NCBI GenBank assembly: GCA_021030905.1
Contig: JAGFMI010000031.1
Location: 1 to 64,000 of the forward strand
DNA length: 64,000 nucleotides
Reading direction: 5' to 3'
Source: Pyrenula massariospora
Taxonomy: Eukaryota > Ascomycota > Eurotiomycetes > Pyrenulales > Pyrenulaceae
This document shows positions 58,802-64,000 of this stretch, one piece after another; positions within the stretch are counted from its first letter, which is position 1, and every line of letters starts with the position of its first letter. The position numbers and the translations under genes were made by a program. Below the pieces are notes generated by a model. The model did no database searches and was not told where the DNA came from. It saw only the letters and a list, made by a program, of their open reading frames with translations.

Positions 58802-60481
58802 TCAATCGCTCAATGCTCCGAGCTCGGTAAGTAACGCAACAACGCTGTCACGCCCATTGTTTCTAGCGAGGACTATAGGCTTGTTCCCTGTAGCCGGACA
58901 GGAAGCATTAATGTCGACGCCTCGAGCAGCAAGGTTGCGCACCACAGAATCCTCTCCATTCAAAGCAGCAAGCCGGAACTCTCGTTCGGTCTCGGCAACA
59001 TCCTTTCGCGCTCCAAATTCCAACAGCGTCCTTACGACATTATCATCGCCTCTCTTCATGGCCTCGACCATAGGGCTTGTGTGGTACTTTGGGTCCGGAT
59101 GATGATCTGGCCGACCTGCATTGACATCTATACCGCGAGAAGCTAGCAGACGAACGATACCTTCATGTCCCTTGAAGGCCGCTTTCCATAGAGCCAAGTG
59201 TCCTATCTCCGCATGTTTCGTAAGGTCAATATGGTTTCGAAGAAGGAATTCAACCATCGCGAATTGCCCGTGGAAGGCCGCCGAAATTAAAGGGCTACGA
59301 GCGTAGTTCAAGTTGGTATTTTCACCGTGAGCAATAAGAATCTCGACAACTCTTTGATAGCCTCTTCCCGCCGCTAATGACAAGGGTGTTCCTTTCTCGC
59401 CGTAGCAATGCGGATTGGCGCCTCTTTCCAGTAAAAGATGTACAATTTCGGCGTGACCTCTTGCTGCCGCTAGCTCTACGGGCTTCCACCACCGTTCGCC
59501 ATAGACTCCTTGATTCACGTCGGCTCCATTATCTAGAGCCATGTGAACGAGATCTATGTACCCTCTTGATGCGGCTGCGCCAAGAATACGCGCTTGTGAG
59601 TAGCGTAGATGAAGATCATTCAGTTGCAGAAGCAGGCGGACCAGCGAAGTATGCCCTCCTCGCGATGCAGCAAGGACTGCAGCTCCTTGGTGTTCATTAG
59701 TCGATGGGCACTTATCGAGAATTAGAAAGACAACTTGTTCGTGACCCGCAAAACTCGCTCCTACAAGAGCATCCTGATCAAGTAATTTGGTGTCCCATAA
59801 ATCTGGCCGTTCTTGAATCATCATTTCGACAAGATTGTAATGCCCAAACCTTGCGGCACAAACGAATGGTGCTCCAAAGTATAAGCTGCCCAAGCCATGG
59901 TTGACCCAATTGTTCAAACAATTTTTGAAGACATCACAATTACCCAGGACAGCCGCTGCTGCCATGTCATTGTTATCGATGCTTCCGGGTATGCTCGAAT
60001 TCTGAGTACGTTCCAGGTTCAACTTCTCAAATCCAGGATCTAAAAATGATAGAGACCTCTTGGATGCGTACATTACCGCGGCCTCACAGAGTCTTCGTAC
60101 GTTGACGTCTGAGTGTCTCAAATCATAACAAATACTCTGTGTGGAGAAAACAACACGGCGGACCAAAGCAGGTAGATTCTCGCTACTTGTGTGGTCAGCC
60201 AGGATCCGGCGCTCCATGTATTGTGTCACAAGTTCTTTGCTCGGCGCCACGAATGGTAAGCCATAGTTATGTTCAAGAAGACGCGTTTCATAGATGGCTT
60301 GACCGACTTCGTGGTTGAAAGCCTCTGTGAATGATTTGCTCAGCTATTGAGCAGGTAGCACAAAATGTTTGCACTTACTAGAGACCAAGCGAATGCGATT
60401 GACATCTTCCCAGCCTACGATAAGAACGACGGAGTTCATAATCATGCGAAAAATTTCGGATGGAAGGCCGAGGTGATCCAT
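58802..60481 (-). CDS. F-box-like/ankyrin-repeat protein
   Basis: Two exons, 60481-60379 and 60324-58802, are joined by a 54-nt intron (GTAAGT...CACAG, phase 1), giving 541 residues. The junction yields the N-terminus LPSEIFRMIMNSV...VNRIRLVSKAFNHEV, an F-box-like motif (residues ~5-45). About ten ankyrin repeats follow (residues ~130-540), for example GHTSLVRLLLQL, GYIDLVHMALDNGADVN, GHAEIVHLLLERGANPH, GYQRVVEILIAHG, GHEGIVRLLASRGIDVN and DDNVVRTLLEFGARKD. F-box plus ankyrin suggests an SCF substrate receptor. Such proteins are expanded and variable in filamentous fungi. The target is unknown. Start choice follows the first in-frame ATG with the F-box pattern. Confidence 0.85.
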
Positions 60482-61188
60482 TCTCTTACACGGGATTTTA
60501 CGCCTAGCGATCAAATGGAGAGATTTATTGACTGCGAGGCCTTTGACCGAAGCTTGATTTAGAATTTATGTCTTTTCAAATGTCCGTAGGCAACGGAAAT
60601 AGAGTCGATATGAGCGTCACAGCATCTAAAGTGGTAGAGTACATTGCTGGGAGATATGGTTTGTGCGCGAACGGTGTCTTTCACCAGCCAGAAGTACACA
60701 TGTGGAAGAGTGAACACAGGAATAAGCTGCATTGATCATGCGCCTAAATAGAGGGCTTGAAATCTTTTACGAAGATAGGTCTAGTCTTTCTTAAAGGTCT
60801 CTAATGCATAGAGAAATTTCTGCATTCTCTGGAAGAACATTACCAGTCTACCGCCTCCGACTCTTCTACACCATCGGGTTCAGCATCTTAATATGACGCC
60901 TATTAAAGATACACCGGCATTGCCTCGATTGATACATCGACGTTGAAAAGCTGGGAAGCTCCACGCACAGTTCTAAACAGCATAGCGGTAAAGCTTTCGA
61001 GGTCCGCGAAATTAAAATCTTTCAGGTATGTGCATGTATCTTTATCTCGACTATATTTTGCACGCAGACTCAAGCCACGACTGTCGGTTGGGCCCGTCGC
61101 TGTAAACCAACCTTCATCCAATCCTGTTTTAAAAAGTGTTCAATCGACATCGGAGGGCAGTAGCCTTGCAAAGGAAGTCGTAATCTCG
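60482..61188. other. Intergenic, no gene recognised
   Basis: About 700 bp contains the ankyrin gene promoter and the 3' flank of the DUF2985 gene. A 72-codon minus-strand frame (60903-61121) opens with ATG but has no domain and lies where a 3' UTR is expected. Confidence 0.5.
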
Positions 61189-62876
61189 TCAATGCCTTTC
61201 AAACCAACCTCTGCCCTTTTTCTTCTCCACTCTGCTCTGAATGCGCCCTAAATCCTCCACTCCACCCTCTCCATCATGATCCGTGTTGCCATTGGCCTGC
61301 TTAGTATTGTCTTGCTTTTTTGCCGCCTTCTTCTCCACGTCCTCCAGAACCTCCTCTTCCTCAACCGGAATCCCCTCGACGGCCTTTACCTTCTTGCCCA
61401 CGAAGAAGGCGGCCAGTCCCGCCGCCATTGCCACGATACAACCAAGGGATATCGTAAGACCAACCAGCCAGCTTGGACGGTGAAACCTATTCCAGCCCCA
61501 CATCGCACCAGAGAGAATCCCTTGCAAGAGAGTGTTGATGAGATACATCCAGATAACAAAATCGAGAACCCAAAGTTTTGTCGGCGCAGAGCGTACGCCA
61601 GTCAGTGGGGCGGGAGGCATAGAGGTCGCAGGGAGAGGAACCGCCGGATTTCCTTCAAGGTCTTCCATCTCGCGTTCGGTGTATGGAGGAGGCGAGTTCT
61701 CTGTGCGAGGGTTCTTCTTCGTGTATACCGGAGGGGGACTCAAAGTCTCAGGCAACTTCTCGGATCCAGCCAGCCGAAACCATCCTCGGTAGATACCAGC
61801 GAGGCGACGGTGGGCATCGTAATCTTTGCCGACGCGCCATTTCATGAGATAGTAGAAGTCGCGAAACCGCCATGGGGCAAGTCCAAACCCCGTTACGCAG
61901 AAGAGCGCATTGAGCACTTGTGCGTCGATTTCGATCCAGATTTTGCGTGCAGAATAGTCCGCATTGCAGCTAGGGTGACACATTGCAGGTGCAGCGTTGA
62001 GGAGGACAAAGAAGATCATGGCGCCCCAAGCGACAACATTAAGGCCGTAGACGGTGATTATGAAGCCGAATGGGGTGCATGTAAATTTCCAGAACGCTTT
62101 TAAACCAATCATCGTCGATTCTTGCCAGGTATGTTTTGGAGGGAAACGGTAGCCATTAGGATAGGTACCGGTCTCATCTGGCCCTACCGCTCGATGCTGT
62201 TCTAGGTCTTCTGCATCAGGCGCTACTGGGGCTTCTGAAGCGACCACTTCTTCTCCAGGTTTCGATGAAGTTGGGGATTTCGGACTGTGAGATCAATTAG
62301 AGAATGACTCCAATTTTTGAAATAGAGAAGAACTCACGAATGTGGCAGCCCAGATGGAGATTGATTAACTTCCTTGATCACTGATGGAATTCTTTCAGCT
62401 TCATCGCGAGCGTGGTCACCTAAGTGCGCTGTGTCCAAGTGCTCGTCTTTTTCCTTTGGAGAATCCAGTCCCTTGATGCTTGGTGCTCGGCCGCTGTGGG
62501 TTGTACCTCGTGTGCCAATTGTCTGATGGCCTGAGCTAGTCCGGGACAACCTTCTCCGATGTATTTCATGAGGATTCGTGCCTCTCCTTTCTCTTTGACC
62601 TTCTTCAGTCCAACCGTCAACCGAGAAGCTCCCTTGTCTAATCTCGCCCAACGTCGGTGCTTTAGCAGCTACTTCGCCGGTAGCTTGCCACATGCCATTA
62701 GGAGGGTTGCTTTCCAGGAATGATCGCGCGAGGGAGGTTCTTCGTGGCTGAGGAGAGTCTGTGGGTGTGGTAGATGCTCTTCGTTGCGGGCGCGATGCCG
62801 TCTTTTCGATCTCGAGGGGTGGGAAAGCCTCGGTTGAGGGTTGAGATTCTTCCAAAGGTGGTCTTGAGGGTGCCAT
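61189..62876 (-). CDS. DUF2985 membrane protein
   Basis: Two exons, 62876-62338 and 62284-61189, are joined by a 53-nt intron (GTGAGT...CACAG, phase 2), giving 544 residues. The start is the ATG of MAPSRPPLEES. The first ~210 residues are disordered, Ser/Arg/Pro-rich. The DUF2985 region follows with a membrane segment GFIITVYGLNVVAWGAMIFF, the block APAMCHPSCNADYSARKIWIEID and LNALFCVTGFGLAPWRFRDFYYL. A cytosolic Pro-rich linker separates it from two further membrane segments near the end (LWVLDFVIWMYLINTLLQGI and GLTISLGCIVAMAAGLAAFF). The tail is Lys/Glu-rich. The biochemical function of DUF2985 is not known; family members occur widely in Ascomycota, often as plasma-membrane or vacuolar proteins. 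Confidence 0.87.
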
Positions 62877-63590
62877 GATTGTAGAAGTGCCGAGCCAGTA
62901 AGATTTTCCAGGCCACACGACACGAGCGATATCTTTTTCGAAACTTAATAAGGGTAGGAATTGCTAAGCGTTTTCAATGCATTGACGGCGCAAAGCGACT
63001 TGCTGCCCAGGGGTGCCTCAATGAAGTCTGCTGGGCGTCGGACGATGCGGTGACGGCAACATTGAGCACCAAAATTGTTCCAACAAGAATCAGATCCAAT
63101 TCAGCTTTCGAATTCATGTATAAAATATCGGCTTAATCGCCGCAACAGAGTGATACGGGATAGATTTTGCTGGGGATGGGTCATTCGGGTCCAAGTTGTT
63201 GACATGCCGTTCTCGACCCCAATTGCTTGCAGGGCACTTTAACCGGTTTTTGCCTCGCGTCGATGAATAAGATGATGACTGTACTGCATACCCGACTTTC
63301 TCCTCCTCCAACCACTTGCTACCGTCTTCTGTGAGCTAGACGTTTGCGAGACCACAGTTCAACACTACTCCTTTCACAGCGATTAGTTCTGTGTATCTCC
63401 TATCTTGTCCTATACGTGTCGTAGTCTGGACTATTGGCAGCGCATGCAAGGCAGGGAACTTCAGGAGGTATTTTGACGAGGCAAAAACAGGGACTTGACA
63501 ATTCAAAACTTTAAAAACGTTACAGAATCCGGCTCCAGTGCTGAATGAACTTGTGATTCGCCGAATCACTTTCTCGTCTACTTCCGAAGC
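62877..63590. other. Intergenic, no gene recognised
   Basis: Upstream of the DUF2985 gene. The promoter must lie at the left end. Frames here are short and without domains. Confidence 0.5.
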
Positions 63591-63603
63591 GTCCCAATTC
63601 TGA

Positions 63604-64000
63604 GATAGCTGTTAAGAAGTGTTTGGGTTATTTGTCTACATAAGCTGGTTTCCATAAAATTTTCTATGGCGAGACTAGATCTCGCGTTTTCTATCCAGAT
63701 AGCTGAAGTATCCGGTTCTATGCCTTTGTAACAAAGGCGGATTTCGGTACGCAAAAGCGCTCTGGCGCAACTAATCTCAAAAATATCTAGACGACCAAGC
63801 ATCTAGATCTTCGCCTTTGTATAAGAGGCTGATTCCCACAATCCCTAAAATTCCATGCCCTTCCTAGTGTCTATGCCTTTTCAATATTCCATGACCTTCG
63901 AAGTCGTCTCAAAACTATCCAGATGGCTAAGCATCTAGATCTTCGCCTCCTGTCCATAGAGGCGGGTTTCACAAACCCAAGATCCCATGTCCTTCCAAGT
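63604..64000. repeat. Diverged tandem array with internal hairpins
   Basis: At least four diverged units begin with words like TATCCAGATAGCT at about 63604, 63692, 63784 and 63916. The first three are ~91 bp apart and the last step is 132 bp. The last two units share AAGCATCTAGATCTTCGCCT exactly. Near the middle of each of the last three units are complementary arms: GCCTTTG/CAAAGGC (63722-63738), GCCT/AGGC (about 63812-63829) and CGCCTC/GAGGCG (63944-63964). The array runs off the right end of the window. Confidence 0.7.

Noticed and set aside
60903-61121. 72-codon minus-strand frame with ATG
   Set aside because: Lies in the probable 3' UTR of the DUF2985 gene, with no domain and no upstream exon.
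63604-64000. Right-end array considered as a CRISPR
   Set aside because: The repeats are diverged and of unequal spacing, and the sequence is eukaryotic. No spacers or cas genes.

Overview
The window is nuclear DNA of a filamentous ascomycete (Pezizomycotina). Genes carry short introns (39-136 nt, mostly 45-65) with GT-AG borders and branch points of the CTAAC/CTGAC kind. The proteins are typical of Pezizomycotina (MAT1-2-1, SLA2, a fungal annexin, S28 peptidase, DUF2985). The left end is AT-rich, gene-free sequence of the kind left by repeat-induced point mutation (RIP). A lichen-forming or leotiomycete-like relative is possible, but the sequence alone does not settle the class.

Layout. 1-2030: (TAA)n microsatellite and AT-rich island. 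2.7-5.3 kb: MAT1-2 idiomorph, with the HMG-box regulator MAT1-2-1 (minus) and a divergent three-exon gene (plus) whose C-terminus resembles a degenerate homeodomain. 8.1-11.8 kb: SLA2, the classical MAT flank, with ten exons. 12.7-30 kb: NVJ2-type lipid-transfer protein, S28 serine peptidase, a possible DUF1772 remnant, annexin with a long repetitive head, a divergent septin, an unknown protein and splicing factor SLU7. 30.2-38.5 kb: REV3 (catalytic subunit of DNA polymerase zeta), ribosomal protein S4 and aspartate-semialdehyde dehydrogenase. 39.1-43.9 kb: a sodium:solute symporter and an RRM protein. 46.1-50 kb: CIA30 and APC5. 50-64 kb: a sparse, accessory-looking stretch with an F-box protein, a cysteine-free secreted protein, an F-box/ankyrin protein, a DUF2985 membrane protein and a diverged tandem array with hairpins at the right end.

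Biology. The core of the window is the mating-type chromosome region. SLA2, RPS4, ASD, SLU7, REV3, CIA30 and APC5 are all members of the gene set usually linked to MAT in Pezizomycotina, but here all lie on one side of MAT, and APN2 and COX13 were not found. Only the HMG idiomorph is visible and no alpha-box gene was seen, which suggests a heterothallic MAT1-2 strain. Most remaining genes are housekeeping (splicing, translesion synthesis, ribosome, amino-acid synthesis, complex I assembly, cell cycle). The right third is accessory.

Exon coordinates below were deduced by eye from splice signals, reading-frame phase and family conservation. Where a splice site is doubtful this is stated.
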